Positions 26,904 through 36,228 are shown, counted from the first letter of the stretch. The stretch is 64,000 nucleotides of DNA from Phytomonospora endophytica (GCF_014202425.1 NZ_JACHGT010000001.1:227160-291159); one strand, 5' to 3'. The notes: generated from the letters alone by a model not told the origin. A program made the numbers and translations.

Positions 26904-27139
26904 TCTTAAAACCTCACCCACCCAAGGCCGGGAACCCAGACACGGCCCCCGCGAGCGCGAGCTCCACTGCACGACCCACGCACGCCGGGAACCCGGCCGC
27001 AGCGCCTCCTCGATCGGCGAGTCTCGCTCCGCTCGCTCGCCCAACACCGGGAGTCCCACCGCAGTGGCTCCGCCAGGGGCGAGCCTCGCTTCGCTCGCCC
27101 GCCCGCGCCGGGAACCCGGCCGCGTTTCCGCATCCTGGC

Positions 27140-27225
27140 CGGGGACCCGGCACCGGCGGCGGGCCGCAGCCCGATCCCATACCCCTCAGGCGGTCTCGTT
27201 CGCGCCGCCCAAACAAACACAGGCC
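27140..27225 (+). repeat. dispersed repeat unit, copy 2
   Basis: Same order of blocks as copy 1, with the near-palindrome at 27189-27209 (one C/T change) and tail AAACAAACACAGGC. The flank CCTTAAAACCTCACCCACCC is also shared with copy 1. Confidence 0.75.
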
Positions 27226-27342
27226 CTTAAAACCTCACCCACCCAAGACCGGGAACCCGGCCGCAGCCCTCCCGCCAGGAGCGAGCCTCGCTTCGCTCGC
27301 CCACCCACGCCGGGAACTCAGCCGCGTTTCCGCACCCGCGCC

Positions 27343-27428
27343 GGGGACCCGGCACCGGCGGCGGGCCGCAGCCCGATCCCATACCCGCAAGGCGGTCTCG
27401 TTCGCGCCGCCCAAACAAGCACAGGCCC
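27343..27428 (+). repeat. dispersed repeat unit, copy 3
   Basis: Same blocks, with the near-palindrome at 27391-27411 and tail AAACAAGCACAGGC. The degenerate palindrome CCGGGAACTCAG precedes it. Confidence 0.75.
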
Positions 27429-27789
27429 TTCAAGTTCACCCACCAACACCGGGAACCCAAGTCACCGGCCCGCCAAGCGCGAGCGGCGCTTCGCCTGCCG
27501 CCAGCGCCTGTGACGCGGCCTCGTGAGCGCGAGTCTCGCCCGCCCAAGCCAGGAACCCAGGGCGCGGCCCCGCGAGCGCGAGTCCTCGCTCGCCCCCGCC
27601 CACCGGGAACCCGGCCGCACCCCCCCCGCCTTCAACACAAGCTCGCTTCGCTCGCGAGCGCGAGTCCTCGCTTCGCCCTCACCCCGCCACACCTACTCGC
27701 CAGTAACTTCCCGGGTAGCATGATGTCCCTGACCCGGTGTGCCACTCTCGGTCAGTCCGCGCGAGGATGGGCACTGAACGATCGCTAAG

Positions 27790-27807
27790 TAGGCTGAATT
27801 CAGGAGG
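27790..27807 (+). promoter_or_regulatory. -10 box and ribosome-binding site of etfB
   Basis: TAGGCT (27790-27795) is a plausible -10 box and AGGAGG (27802-27807) a strong Shine-Dalgarno sequence 11 bases before the ATG at 27819. Confidence 0.5.
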
Positions 27808-27818
27808 TATCCGGCTCG

Positions 27819-28598
27819 ATGAACATCGTTGTCCTGGTCAAGCAGGTACCGGACTCCGGCGCTGAGCGTTCGCTCGCCGGTGACGGGAACACCGTGGATC
27901 GCACCGGTGGCACCAACGTCATCAACGAAATGGACGAATACGCCATCGAGGAGGCCCTGCGCCTCAAGGACGAGACCGGCGGGCAGGTGACTCTCCTCAC
28001 CGTCGGCCCCGACCACGCGCTCGAATCGGTCCGTAAGGCCCTGTCCATGGGCCCCGACGCCGCCGTTCATGTCAGCGACGAGGCGATCGCCGGCTCCGAC
28101 GCGCTCGGCACCGCCAAGGTCCTGGCCGCCGCGCTCGGCACGCTTGAGTACGACCTGATCCTCTCCGGCGCCGAGTCCACCGACGGCGGTGTGCAGGTCA
28201 TGCCGCACATGCTGGCCGAGCTGCTGGACATCGCCGCCCTCACCGGCGCGCGCAAGCTCACCGCCGACGGCGACGGCTTCCTCGTCGAGCGCCAGACCGA
28301 GGACGGCTACGAGGTCGTCCGCGCCTCCGGCAAGGCCATCGTGTCCGTCTGGGACACGATCAACACCCCGCGCTACCCGTCCCTCAAGGGGATCATGGCG
28401 GCCAAGCGCAAGCCCGTCACCGCCGTGACGCTCGCCGAGCTGGGTGTGCCGGCCGGCGAGGTGGGCGCCGCCGGCGCCGCCACCACCGTGCTGTCGGCCG
28501 AACCGCGTCCCGTGCGCGGTGCCGGTCAGCGCGTCGAGGACACCGGGGACGGCGGCGAGAAGCTCGTCGAATACCTGGCCGCCGAGAAGTTCGTGTAG
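27819..28598 (+). CDS. etfB: electron transfer flavoprotein beta subunit
   Basis: A 259-residue subunit of the soluble heterodimer that takes electrons from acyl-CoA and related dehydrogenases. It starts MNIVVLVKQVPDSGAERSL and has the family blocks NEMDEYAIEEALRLKDE and YDLILSGAESTDGGVQVMP, plus the AMP-binding region, at normal length. The Shine-Dalgarno sequence AGGAGG is clear. The etfA gene follows 18 bases downstream. The pair is ordered as in mycobacteria (Rv3029c-Rv3028c), ahead of cysteine desulfurase and mnmA. Confidence 0.97.
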   Translation: MNIVVLVKQVPDSGAERSLAGDGNTVDRTGGTNVINEMDEYAIEEALRLKDETGGQVTLLTVGPDHALESVRKALSMGPDAAVHVSDEAIAGSDALGTAKVLAAALGTLEYDLILSGAESTDGGVQVMPHMLAELLDIAALTGARKLTADGDGFLVERQTEDGYEVVRASGKAIVSVWDTINTPRYPSLKGIMAAKRKPVTAVTLAELGVPAGEVGAAGAATTVLSAEPRPVRGAGQRVEDTGDGGEKLVEYLAAEKFV

Positions 28599-28616
28599 GG
28601 AAGAGGGAAGAGCGAT

Positions 28617-29573
28617 ATGGCTGAGGTTTTCGTCGTAGTCGACGCACAAGGTGACACCGTCCGCAAGGTCACCCTCGAAATGCTGACCATGGCCCGTGCC
28701 CTCGGCGAGCCGTCCGCGATCGTGCTGGGCGCCCCCGGCACCGCGGCACCGCTCGTGGAGACCCTCGGGCAGTACGGCGCGCAGAAGGTCTACACCGCCG
28801 AACACGCCGACCTTGCCGACTACCTGGTCGCCGGCAAGGCCGAGGTGCTCGCCGGACTGGTCGCCGAGAAGTCGCCGGCCGCCGTGCTCCTGTCCAGCGG
28901 ACAGGAAGGCAAGGAGATCGCCGGCCGTCTCGCGGTCAAGCTCGGCAACGGCCTGCTCACCGACGTGTCCGGCCTCGAAGCCGACGGCACCGCGACGCAG
29001 AACGTCTTCGCCGGCTCGTGGATCGTCAAGTCCCAGGTCACCAAGGGGATCCCGCTGGTGACCGTGCGACCGAACTCGCTGACCCCGGAGGCGGCCGCGG
29101 CCACCCCCGAGCAGGTCGCCGTCGAGGTCGCGGTGTCCGACAAGGCCAAGAAGGTCGCCGTCGTCGAGCGCGTCGCCGAGCAGAAGGGCAGCCGCCCCGA
29201 GCTCACCGAGGCGTCCATCGTCGTCTCCGGCGGCCGCGGTGTCGGCAGTTCGGAGAACTTCGCGCTCGTCGAGGAGCTCGCCGACCTGCTGGGCGGTGCC
29301 GTCGGTGCCTCCCGCGCGGCCACCGACGCCGGTTTCTACCCGCACAAGTTCCAGGTCGGCCAGACCGGCTCGACCGTCTCCCCGCAGCTGTACATCGCCC
29401 TCGGCATCTCCGGCGCGATCCAGCACCGGGCGGGCATGCAGACCGCGAAGACCATCGTCGCGGTCAACAAGGACGACGAGGCGCCGATCTTCGAGCTCGC
29501 CGACTTCGGTGTCGTCGGGGACCTCTTCAAGGTCGTTCCCCAGGCCGTCGAGGGCATTAAGCAGCGCCGGTAA
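28617..29573 (+). CDS. etfA: electron transfer flavoprotein alpha subunit
   Basis: A 318-residue FAD-binding subunit partnering EtfB. The C-terminal FAD domain is intact: [19 protein letters not shown], then [37 protein letters not shown] and the final [18 protein letters not shown]. The start follows GGGAAGAGGGAAGAG. It is transcribed with etfB and ended by a strong hairpin at 29606-29633. Confidence 0.97.
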   Translation: MAEVFVVVDAQGDTVRKVTLEMLTMARALGEPSAIVLGAPGTAAPLVETLGQYGAQKVYTAEHADLADYLVAGKAEVLAGLVAEKSPAAVLLSSGQEGKEIAGRLAVKLGNGLLTDVSGLEADGTATQNVFAGSWIVKSQVTKGIPLVTVRPNSLTPEAAAATPEQVAVEVAVSDKAKKVAVVERVAEQKGSRPELTEASIVVSGGRGVGSSENFALVEELADLLGGAVGASRAATDAGFYPHKFQVGQTGSTVSPQLYIALGISGAIQHRAGMQTAKTIVAVNKDDEAPIFELADFGVVGDLFKVVPQAVEGIKQRR

Positions 29574-29605
29574 CCCCGCCGCTGACGGCTTTTGATCTAC
29601 CCGCG

Positions 29606-29640
29606 AGGGGTGCGCTATCTTGAGCGCACCCCTTGTTTTG
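29606..29640 (+). terminator. intrinsic terminator after etfA
   Basis: AGGGGTGCGC (29606-29615) pairs perfectly with GCGCACCCCT (29624-29633) over an eight-base loop and is followed by TGTTTTG. It separates etfBA from bioY. Confidence 0.88.
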
Positions 29641-29675
29641 TAGGGACTCACCAATAAGCATTGGAGGAGTGCCGC

Positions 29676-30281
29676 ATGGCCACTCAGTCCGCAGTGGTCG
29701 GCCGCCGGGTGCTGGCCGACCTCATCCCCGCCTCCGCGAAGGCGACCACCCTCGCCCGCGACCCGGTGCTCGTTCTCGGCGGCGCCGGGCTCGTCGGGCT
29801 CTCCGCCCAGGTCGCCGTCGAGATCCCCGCGATCTCCCCGGTCCCCTTCGTGGCCACGACGCTCACCGCCCTCCTCCTCGGCGCCGCCTACGGCCCGGTG
29901 CGCGCCGCCCTGACCTTCTCGCTGTACCTGCTCGCGGGCATGGCGGGCGTCCCCTGGTTCACCGACGGGAACTCCGGCACCGGCATCGCCTCCCTCGGTT
30001 ACGTCATCGGCTTCCTCGCCGCCGGCGTCGTCGTCGGCGAACTCGCCCGGCGCGGCGGCGACCGCACGCCACTGCGCACCATCGGCACGATGATCGTCGG
30101 CAACCTGGCCATCTACGCCTTCGGCGTGCCCTACCTGATCGCCGCGACGGGGATGAGCCTGTCCGACGGCCTCTACAAGGGGGCCGCGGTGTTCCTCGTC
30201 GGCGACCTCATCAAGCTCGCCATCGCCGCCGCGCTGCTGCCCGGCGCGTGGGCCCTGGTGAAGAAGTTCCGCGACGCGTAG
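29676..30281 (+). CDS. bioY: BioY family biotin transporter (S component)
   Basis: A 201-residue membrane protein with six hydrophobic helices. Conserved BioY features are the N-terminal LVGLSAQVAVEIP-ISPVPFV segment, the block LLGAAYGPVRAALTFSLYLLAGMAGVPWF and the glycine-rich SGTGIASLGYVIGFLAAG. It captures biotin at the cytoplasmic membrane, alone or with an ECF energising module; no ecfA or ecfT genes are adjacent. The ATG at 29676 is preferred over an upstream TTG because GGAGG sits just before it. No biotin-repressor (BirA/BioQ) site is obvious upstream. Confidence 0.93.
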   Translation: MATQSAVVGRRVLADLIPASAKATTLARDPVLVLGGAGLVGLSAQVAVEIPAISPVPFVATTLTALLLGAAYGPVRAALTFSLYLLAGMAGVPWFTDGNSGTGIASLGYVIGFLAAGVVVGELARRGGDRTPLRTIGTMIVGNLAIYAFGVPYLIAATGMSLSDGLYKGAAVFLVGDLIKLAIAAALLPGAWALVKKFRDA

Positions 30282-30283
30282 AA

Positions 30284-30368
30284 GCCCTGCTCGTTCGGGC
30301 GGCGCGAACGAAACCGTCCGACGGGCATGGGATCGGGCTCGGCCCGCCGCCGGTGCCGGGTTCCCGGC
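30284..30368 (-). repeat. dispersed repeat unit, copy 4 (inverted)
   Basis: Reverse-strand copy of the unit found three times at 26.8-27.4 kb. It contains the TT version of the palindrome (GCCGGGTTCCCGGC, 30355-30368), the CGATCCCAT block and the near-palindrome (30298-30318). It begins directly after the bioY stop. A fifth near-palindrome, without the rest, lies at 30437-30457 at the stop of the M23 gene. Confidence 0.75.
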
Positions 30369-30387
30369 GTAGGCGGACGAAGCGAGA

Positions 30388-30425
30388 CCCGCCCCCACGG
30401 CATGGCGACAAGCCGTGGGGGCGGG
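30388..30425. terminator. bidirectional terminator hairpin between bioY and the M23 gene
   Basis: A perfect 14-base-pair stem (CCCGCCCCCACGGC at 30388-30401 with 30412-30425) and ten-base loop between convergent stops, followed rightward by TATTCTCT. Confidence 0.8.
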
Positions 30426-30456
30426 CGCTATTCTCTGGCGGCGCGAACGAAACCGC

Positions 30457-31671
30457 CTAACACGCCGGTACGACGGGACTGTCGCTCCCGGTGTCGACCC
30501 AGGCGTCGGACACGTAGTTCCCGTCCGGCAGCCGGTCCCAGACCGTGCTCGTGTTGTTCCACGGCCCCGTCATCGAGTCGCCGTTGACGTAGCAGACCAG
30601 TGTCACCACCTCACCGCTCGGCGCCGCCCGCACCACCGTCGCGTTCGCCCGCGGCCCGGTGCGGATGTTGACCGTCCCGTTCGGGTTGTGGACCGGAGCC
30701 TGCACACCCGTCCCGGGCGTGCCGGGACCGTAGTTGGTCAGGCAGCAGTCGGAGTTGTACAACCGCGTCGACCCGCGCACGGCGTAACCCTGGTAGGCCT
30801 GCGACTGCGCGTACCAGGTCCAGCCGCCGATCTCCTTGCCGTTGACGCCGACCGCCGTGTTCCCCTGCCACAGCGTCCAGTGCACGTGATCGCCGTTGGC
30901 GCGGCCGCCGCACGGCAGCTGCTCGCCGATCTCACCGATGTAGGCGCCCATCGCGACCTGGGAACCGTCGGCGACGGTGGTCTGGTTGTAGGTGTGGTAG
31001 TAACCGGTCGTCCAGCCGTTGTCGTGGATGACCTTGATGTACGGCGTGCTCGTCCCGCAGAAGCGGTACAGCCGGCCCGACTGCGCCGCCCGCACGGAAC
31101 GGTCGCCGCCGTAGAAGTCGATCGCGTTGTACGGCGTCGACGTGCCCGAGTCGCCGTGCACGCCCCAATGCCGCCAGCTGCCGCCGTTGGCCTTCCACGG
31201 CAGTGCCAGACCGGTCGCGGCCAGCGTCGTGGCGCCCTGCGGAACCGAGGTCGCCGCGAGCGTCGCGCGTTCGCCGTCGCCCATGATCTCGGCGGGGGCC
31301 TCGCCCGCGGCCCGGGCGAACTCGGGGGAGCCTTCGAGCGCGACCTGCCAGCGCCCGTTCACGCGGTGCCCGAAGAACAGGGCGGTGACCGGTCCACTGT
31401 GGGTGGTCGACGGGACCTTGAAGGCCGCGCCGCCGAAGACCCAGGAGCCGTCGGCCGAGGTGCGGTTCGACTCCACGAGCGCCGACAGCGGCGCGGCGGG
31501 GGCCAGTTCGTAGATGTCGCGCGCCTCGGCGCCCTTGGCGGCCGACAGGGCGTCGGTCACCGTGCGGTCGAGGCTCGGGGCGGCCTCGGCGGGACCGGCG
31601 AAGGCGACCGTGGCGGCCGCCGTCGCGAAGGCGAGGCAGGCGGTTAAGAGTGGCCGGAGTTTGCGTTTCAT
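30457..31671 (-). CDS. secreted LasA-type M23 peptidase with C-terminal SH3-like domain
   Basis: A 404-residue exported peptidoglycan hydrolase. The signal peptide is LLTACLAFATAAATVAFA, cleaved near PAEAA. The zinc site follows the LasA/beta-lytic subfamily: a His in WGVHGDSGTSTPYNAIDFYGG lies 13 residues before the Asp, YHTYNQTT supplies a further His, and GDHVHW gives the last ligand. A C-terminal SH3-like domain (VNIRTGPRANATVVRAAPSG) should bind cell wall. Such enzymes cut glycyl or D-Ala bridges in peptidoglycan. AGGAG seven bases upstream supports the start. It is monocistronic between terminators. Confidence 0.92.
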   Translation of the reverse strand: MKRKLRPLLTACLAFATAAATVAFAGPAEAAPSLDRTVTDALSAAKGAEARDIYELAPAAPLSALVESNRTSADGSWVFGGAAFKVPSTTHSGPVTALFFGHRVNGRWQVALEGSPEFARAAGEAPAEIMGDGERATLAATSVPQGATTLAATGLALPWKANGGSWRHWGVHGDSGTSTPYNAIDFYGGDRSVRAAQSGRLYRFCGTSTPYIKVIHDNGWTTGYYHTYNQTTVADGSQVAMGAYIGEIGEQLPCGGRANGDHVHWTLWQGNTAVGVNGKEIGGWTWYAQSQAYQGYAVRGSTRLYNSDCCLTNYGPGTPGTGVQAPVHNPNGTVNIRTGPRANATVVRAAPSGEVVTLVCYVNGDSMTGPWNNTSTVWDRLPDGNYVSDAWVDTGSDSPVVPAC

Positions 31672-31809
31672 GATGTCGCTCCTGATGCCGGGAGGGGGTG
31701 GGCTGGAAGTGATCGAGACGCTAGACCACCAGCTCAGCAGGACACCAGGTAAAGAAATTCACCTAACCCGCGATCTTCGCCGGAGCGTGCGGAAGCGGGC
31801 ATGGTGAAG

Positions 31810-31836
31810 GCGTGTGCCCGCGTGGCGGGCACACGC
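31810..31836. terminator. hairpin, possible terminator
   Basis: A perfect 12-base-pair stem GCGTGTGCCCGC/GCGGGCACACGC with a three-base loop lies in the space between the M23 promoter region and the XRE gene stop. Confidence 0.6.
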
Positions 31837-31860
31837 TCCGACGTGACTATGGGCATTCAG

Positions 31861-31883
31861 CGTCCCGGCCGGCGGCCGGGACG
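31861..31883 (-). terminator. hairpin terminator of the XRE gene
   Basis: A perfect ten-base-pair stem CGTCCCGGCC/GGCCGGGACG with a GGC loop lies 25 bases beyond the XRE stop. Together with the preceding hairpin it forms a tandem pair. Confidence 0.6.
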
Positions 31884-31907
31884 CCTTGCCATTTGTGGCC
31901 GGCCCGG

Positions 31908-32855
31908 TTAGGGCCAGTCCCAGCCGATGCCGATGGCGCCGGGCTGCACGTTCGTCTCCACCAGCTGGACGGTGTGCCGTGCCGACAGCGCCAGGTCGCC
32001 GGTCTCGTGCCGGTTCTTGGCGAGCTTCGCCTGCGCGAAGCTGTAGCACCGGGCGGGCAGGGCCGCCGGATCGAAGCGGACCTGCAGGATGAACTGGTCG
32101 ACGGGCGCGCGGAAGCCCCGGCCGTGGCCGGTGGTCTCCGCGGTGGCGTCGTTGACCTCGTAGCTGAACAGATGGGTCTCGCCTTCGGCGAGGTGCTGGC
32201 CGAACATCAGCTCGGCGAGCAGGATGGGTCGCTGATCGTGCCGAACCACACGGCCGATCTCGCAGTCGCGTCCCGCCAGGACGCGGACCCGGTCGATCTC
32301 GCAGCCCGGGTCTCCCCGGTAGGCCGCGACGTAACGGTCGATGCCGCCGCGCCTGGCCCGGACCAGGAGGGCGGTGACGAGTCGGGACTCCCTGCGTTCG
32401 GCGTCGATGTAGACGGTGACCTGTTCGCTCAGGACGTCCACCCGGTGTTCCCGGGCGGCGGGGAACTCGTCGCACAGCTCGCGCATGGCCGCGCCGCCGC
32501 CGAGTACCACTTCCGGCCGCTCACGTTCGGCGCGGATGGTGCGGGGGCCGCGGGCCCGGCGTGGGCCGAGCAGCGAGACGAGTGCGTTCGCCGGGACTCC
32601 GAGGATCTCCTCGAGGACCCCGACGGCCGCTATCGAATTGGGTTTCTCCGGTTGCGTTCGGCCGTGCTGCCAGTAGCTGAGACTCGTGGTCGATACTCGC
32701 AGCCCGCGTTCGGCCAGCCTGTGTTGCAGGCGGTCAAGACCGAGGCCACGGGCGTCGATGGCGGCCCTCAGGGCCACATGGAACGGACCGTGTCTTAGTA
32801 CCTCGGCCAGCGGATGTGTCTGGTCGGTTCGTGTTGCCGTCGCCATGGGCAACAT
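31908..32855 (-). CDS. XRE-type helix-turn-helix regulator-like protein
   Basis: About 315 residues. The N-terminal part fits a Cro/CI-like helix-turn-helix (LRAAIDARGLGLDRLQHRLAERGLRVSTTSLSYWQHGRTQPEKP), in which YWQHGR corresponds to the recognition-helix end. The C-terminal two-thirds is a compact alpha/beta region (for example RVDVLSEQVTVYIDAERRES) I do not recognise. The ATG at 32855 is taken, with 32846 nearly as likely; neither has a Shine-Dalgarno sequence. It diverges from the cysteine desulfurase gene across about 100 bases, so it may act on that promoter or its own. Confidence 0.75.
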   Translation of the reverse strand: MLPMATATRTDQTHPLAEVLRHGPFHVALRAAIDARGLGLDRLQHRLAERGLRVSTTSLSYWQHGRTQPEKPNSIAAVGVLEEILGVPANALVSLLGPRRARGPRTIRAERERPEVVLGGGAAMRELCDEFPAAREHRVDVLSEQVTVYIDAERRESRLVTALLVRARRGGIDRYVAAYRGDPGCEIDRVRVLAGRDCEIGRVVRHDQRPILLAELMFGQHLAEGETHLFSYEVNDATAETTGHGRGFRAPVDQFILQVRFDPAALPARCYSFAQAKLAKNRHETGDLALSARHTVQLVETNVQPGAIGIGWDWP

Positions 32856-32952
32856 CGTGTCCGTTCTGAGGCTCGGGCGCAATCCCCGGCGGCCGTCCCG
32901 GCGCCCCGGTTGGCCACGGCCGCCGTTCGCGCCTCGGTAGGCTGTGCATGCC

Positions 32953-34116
32953 ATGGCCTACCTTGATCACGCCGCCACGACCCCGATGCTGCCCGACGCG
33001 CTCGAAGCGTATGTGGCGGCAGCCGCGCATCTCGGCAACGCCTCGGCGCTGCACGCGGCGGGCAGGGGCGCGCGGCGCCTCGTCGAGGAGGCGCGCGAGT
33101 CGGTGGCCGCCGATCTCGGCGCCCGGCCCAGCGAGGTGATCTTCACCGGGGGCGGTACCGAAAGCGACAACCTCGCAGTTAAGGGCATGTTCTGGGGGCG
33201 TGGGGATGCCGAACCGGGTCGGCGGCGGGTGCTGTGCTCCGAGATCGAGCACCACGCGGTACTCGACGCCGTGGAGTGGCTGGAGCGTCACGAAGGGGCC
33301 ACCGTGAGCTGGCTCCCGGTCGACGCGGCGGGCCGGATCAGGATGGACGTGCTCGCGGGGGTCCTCGCCGAGCACGGCGACGAGATCGCGCTCGTGACGG
33401 CGATGTGGGCCAACAACGAGGTCGGCACGGTCCAGCCAATCAGTGAAATGTCGGCCGTGTGCGATGAACAGGGCATACCCCTGCATACCGACGCGATCCA
33501 GGCGGTGGGCCAGGTTCCGGTGTCCTTCGCCGACTCGGGCGCGTCGGCGCTGACGGTGACCGGTCACAAGCTCGGCGGGCCCGCCGGTGTCGGCGTTCTC
33601 CTACTGGGCCGGGACGTCCCGGTGACCCCGTTGATGCACGGCGGCGGGCAGGAGCGCGACGTGCGCTCGGGCACCCTCGACGTGCCCGGAGTGGTGTCCT
33701 TCGCCGCGGCCCTGCGGGTCGCCGTCGCCGAGCAGGCCGCCACCGCCGAACGCCTCACCCTGCTGCGCGACGACCTGATCGCGCGGGTGCGGCACGCCGT
33801 CCCCGACGCGATCCTCAACGGCGACCCGGTGAACCGGCTCCCGGGCAACGCCCACCTGTCCTTCCCCGGCTGCGAGGGCGACGCGATCCTCATGCTCCTC
33901 GACGCCGCCGGTGTGCAATGCGCCACGGGTTCGGCGTGCAACGCCGGTGTGGCCCAGCCCTCGCACGTGCTGCTCGCGATGGGCGCCGACGAGACCCTCG
34001 CGAGGTCCACGCTGCGCTTCAGCCTCGGCCACACCTCCACGCAGGAGGACGTCGACGAGCTCATCGCGGCCCTCCCGACGGCCGTCGAGCGGGCGCGGGC
34101 TGCGTCGGCGACATAG
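32953..34116 (+). CDS. iscS: cysteine desulfurase (NifS/IscS class)
   Basis: A PLP enzyme of 387 residues that frees sulfur from cysteine as a persulfide. It begins [18 protein letters not shown] and has [15 protein letters not shown], the PLP-His/Asp region [13 protein letters not shown], the Schiff-base lysine in [15 protein letters not shown] and the catalytic cysteine in [10 protein letters not shown]. It is followed 41 bases later by mnmA, whose product uses the persulfide for tRNA 2-thiouridine. ATG 32953 is preferred to GTG 32944, because TAGGCT (32938-32943) nine bases upstream would give a nearly leaderless mRNA. Confidence 0.94.
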   Translation: MAYLDHAATTPMLPDALEAYVAAAAHLGNASALHAAGRGARRLVEEARESVAADLGARPSEVIFTGGGTESDNLAVKGMFWGRGDAEPGRRRVLCSEIEHHAVLDAVEWLERHEGATVSWLPVDAAGRIRMDVLAGVLAEHGDEIALVTAMWANNEVGTVQPISEMSAVCDEQGIPLHTDAIQAVGQVPVSFADSGASALTVTGHKLGGPAGVGVLLLGRDVPVTPLMHGGGQERDVRSGTLDVPGVVSFAAALRVAVAEQAATAERLTLLRDDLIARVRHAVPDAILNGDPVNRLPGNAHLSFPGCEGDAILMLLDAAGVQCATGSACNAGVAQPSHVLLAMGADETLARSTLRFSLGHTSTQEDVDELIAALPTAVERARAASAT

Positions 34117-34145
34117 GGCATATGGGTGGCGGGCCTTCGGGGACG

Positions 34146-34151
34146 TAACCT
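34146..34151 (+). promoter_or_regulatory. -10 box of a probable leaderless promoter (mnmA)
   Basis: TAACCT lies six bases before the GTG at 34158, so mnmA may have its own start besides read-through from the desulfurase gene. Confidence 0.55.
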
Positions 34152-34157
34152 CTACGG

Positions 34158-35246
34158 GTGAGCATGAAGGTACTGGCCGCCATGTCGGGCGGAGTGGACT
34201 CGGCGGTGGCCGCAGCACGTGCGGCCGAGGCCGGGCACGACGTCACCGGCGTGCACCTGGCGTTGTCGCGCAACCCGCAGACCTACCGGACGGGTGCGCG
34301 AGGCTGCTGCACCCTGGAGGACTCCCGCGACGCCCGGCGGGCCGCCGACGTCATCGGCATCCCCTTCTACGTGTGGGACATGGCCGAGCGCTTCCACGAG
34401 GACGTCGTCGACGACTTCGTCGCCGAGTACGCCGCCGGCCGCACGCCCAACCCGTGCCTGCGCTGCAACGAGAAGATCAAGTTCGCCGCGGTCCTCGACC
34501 GGGCCGTCGCGCTGGGCTTCGACGCCGTCGTCACCGGTCACCACGCCCGTATCGACGCCGGTGTGCTGCGCCGGTCGGTGGACATGGGCAAGGACCAGTC
34601 CTACGTGCTGGCCGTGCTCAACAGCGAGCAGCTGTCGCGGGCGATCTTCCCGCTGGGTGACATCACCAAGGAGCAGGTCCGCGCCGAGGCCGCCGAGCGC
34701 GGCCTCGCCGTCGCCGACAAGCCCGACAGCCACGACATCTGCTTCATCGCCGACGGCGACACCCGCGGCTTCCTCACCGAGCGGATCGGCGCCAAGCCCG
34801 GCGACATCGTCGACGGGGAGTCCGGCGAGGTCCTCGGCGAGCACAACGGCGCCTTCGCCTACACCGTCGGGCAGCGGCACGGTCTCGGCCTGACGCGCCC
34901 GGCGTCCGACGGGAAGCCAAGGTACGTGCTGTCGATCACGCCGGTGTCGAACACGGTGACCGTCGGGCCGCGCGAGGCCCTTGAGGTCACGATCGTGCGC
35001 GGGAAGCGGCCGATCTGGACCGACGGCGTGGCGCGGACCGAGCCGATCGAGTGCGAGGTCCAGCTGCGCGCGCACGGCGAGGTGCACGCGGCGACGCTCG
35101 TCGCCGACGGCGACGAGGTCACCGCCCACCTGCGCGCCCCCGCGCGGGGTGTGTCGGCGGGACAGGCCATGGTCGCCTACCTCCCCGACGGTGGTGGCGA
35201 CGTCGTCCTGGCGAGCGCGACCATCACGGGAGCCGAGCGTGGCTGA
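34158..35246 (+). CDS. mnmA: tRNA-specific 2-thiouridylase MnmA
   Basis: A 362-residue ATP-pyrophosphatase that 2-thiolates U34 of Lys/Glu/Gln tRNAs. The PP-loop is [14 protein letters not shown]. The catalytic cysteines are in [13 protein letters not shown] and SHDICFI. The C-terminal block [12 protein letters not shown] is present, then a beta-barrel domain. The first codons (GTG AGC ATG) fit the leaderless box. Sulfur would come from the adjoining desulfurase. Its last bases overlap the next gene (GTG inside the final codons), matching the conserved iscS-mnmA-MetE-like order of actinobacteria. Confidence 0.96.
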   Translation: MSMKVLAAMSGGVDSAVAAARAAEAGHDVTGVHLALSRNPQTYRTGARGCCTLEDSRDARRAADVIGIPFYVWDMAERFHEDVVDDFVAEYAAGRTPNPCLRCNEKIKFAAVLDRAVALGFDAVVTGHHARIDAGVLRRSVDMGKDQSYVLAVLNSEQLSRAIFPLGDITKEQVRAEAAERGLAVADKPDSHDICFIADGDTRGFLTERIGAKPGDIVDGESGEVLGEHNGAFAYTVGQRHGLGLTRPASDGKPRYVLSITPVSNTVTVGPREALEVTIVRGKRPIWTDGVARTEPIECEVQLRAHGEVHAATLVADGDEVTAHLRAPARGVSAGQAMVAYLPDGGGDVVLASATITGAERG

Positions 35247-36228
35247 CCGGCCCGCACTGCCGCCGGGAGCGGCGAGTGGCATCGGTTCCCTGCCGGGCAC
35301 CGACGTCGTCGAGGCGACCCGGATCGTGCTCGGTGAGCTGCCGGACCTGCCGCATCTGCCCGAACTGCCCGCGCGCGGGCCGGGCGCCGACATCATCGGC
35401 CGGTCGGCGGCGCTGCTGGCGGAGTTCCCCGTCGAGCTGTACACCGCCCGCTGGCAGACCTGTGACCGTCCCGGCCGCGATCTGCGCCGGGCGCTCGACT
35501 TCCTCGACCGGGACCTCGACACCCTGACCGAGCAGGCCGACGGGTACGCCGGTGTGCTGAAGGTCCAGTCGGCCGGGCCGTGGACGCTCGCCGCGAGCGT
35601 CCAGCGGCCGCTCGGCGGCGCCATCCTGCGCGACCCGGGTGCCGTGCGCGACCTCACCGCGTCGCTCACCGAGGGCCTGCGCGAACACGTCGCCGACCTC
35701 GCCCGCAGGATCCCCGGCGCCACCGTGATCCTGCAGCTCGACGAGCCCTCGCTGTCCGCCGTGCTCGCCGGTGCCGTCCCGACCGAGTCGGGCCTGGCGC
35801 GCTACCGGCCCGTCGAGGCGACCGTCGTCGCCGAACGCCTCCGTGGACTGATCGGCGCACTGCCCGTACCCGTGGTCGTCCACAGCTGCGCGCCGGACGT
35901 GCCGGTAGCCCTGCTCGCCGAGACCGGCGCGGCTGGGGTCGCGCTGGACATGTCGCTGCTCGACCTGGACAAGGCCGAGACGCTCGACCCCCTCGGCGAG
36001 GCACTCGACGGCGGTTTCTGGCTCTTCGCCGGCAGCGACGCCCGAGACCCCGGCACGGCCGCACGCGAACTGTGGCGACGGCTCGGGCTCACGCCCGCGA
36101 AGCTGCCGCAGCAGGTCGTGGTCACGCCGTCGTGCGGTCTGGCCCGGCGGACGCCGGTGGAGGCGCGACGGGCGCTCGACGCCTGCCGTGAGGCGGGGCG
36201 GCGGTTGCGGGAGGATCCGGAGGGGTAG
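35239..36228 (+). CDS. cobalamin-independent methionine synthase-like protein (MetE C-terminal fold)
   Basis: A 329-residue protein with the TIM-barrel fold of the MetE catalytic domain. It has [17 protein letters not shown], the substrate strand [14 protein letters not shown], the zinc-ligand segment [12 protein letters not shown] and the C-terminal cysteine block [17 protein letters not shown]. It lacks the N-terminal half of MetE, as in the mycobacterial Rv3015c group, and whether it makes methionine is unknown. GTG at 35239 overlaps the mnmA end by eight bases. In mycobacteria ligA follows; here a decayed fragment and unrelated genes do. Confidence 0.87.
   Translation: MADRPALPPGAASGIGSLPGTDVVEATRIVLGELPDLPHLPELPARGPGADIIGRSAALLAEFPVELYTARWQTCDRPGRDLRRALDFLDRDLDTLTEQADGYAGVLKVQSAGPWTLAASVQRPLGGAILRDPGAVRDLTASLTEGLREHVADLARRIPGATVILQLDEPSLSAVLAGAVPTESGLARYRPVEATVVAERLRGLIGALPVPVVVHSCAPDVPVALLAETGAAGVALDMSLLDLDKAETLDPLGEALDGGFWLFAGSDARDPGTAARELWRRLGLTPAKLPQQVVVTPSCGLARRTPVEARRALDACREAGRRLREDPEG

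Larger units (their letters stand above)
26304..27780. repeat. 1.5-kb non-coding field of palindromic and tandem-like repeats
   Basis: This stretch has frames open on several strands but no conserved protein and no credible starts. It is built from recurring pieces: the palindrome GCCGGGAACCCGGC (26786-26799, 26984-26997, 27107-27120, plus degenerate copies near 27248, 27309 and 27603), runs of TCGCTTCGCTCGCC, and three copies of an 84-86-base unit listed separately. There is no fixed period and there are no uniform spacers, so it is not a CRISPR or a simple tandem array. It fills the space between a divergent pair (dTMP kinase operon and etfBA). Confidence 0.7.

Noticed and set aside
26780..27430. 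Possible CRISPR array
   Set aside because: Repeat copies differ in length and spacing, adjoining sequence is itself repetitive, there are no uniform unique spacers, and no cas gene is present.
26294..27692. Several overlapping frames of 100-300 codons in the repeat field
   Set aside because: All are Arg/Pro/Ala-rich low-complexity translations of repeats, open on both strands, without ribosome-binding sites or family matches.
29641..29675. Biotin-repressor operator upstream of bioY
   Set aside because: No inverted repeat resembling a BirA or BioQ site is present; only the etfA terminator and a Shine-Dalgarno sequence are seen.
31672..31809. ydaO/c-di-AMP-type riboswitch upstream of the M23 peptidase
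   Set aside because: Such switches often precede cell-wall hydrolases in actinobacteria, but I could not find the conserved core or pairing elements in this short leader.
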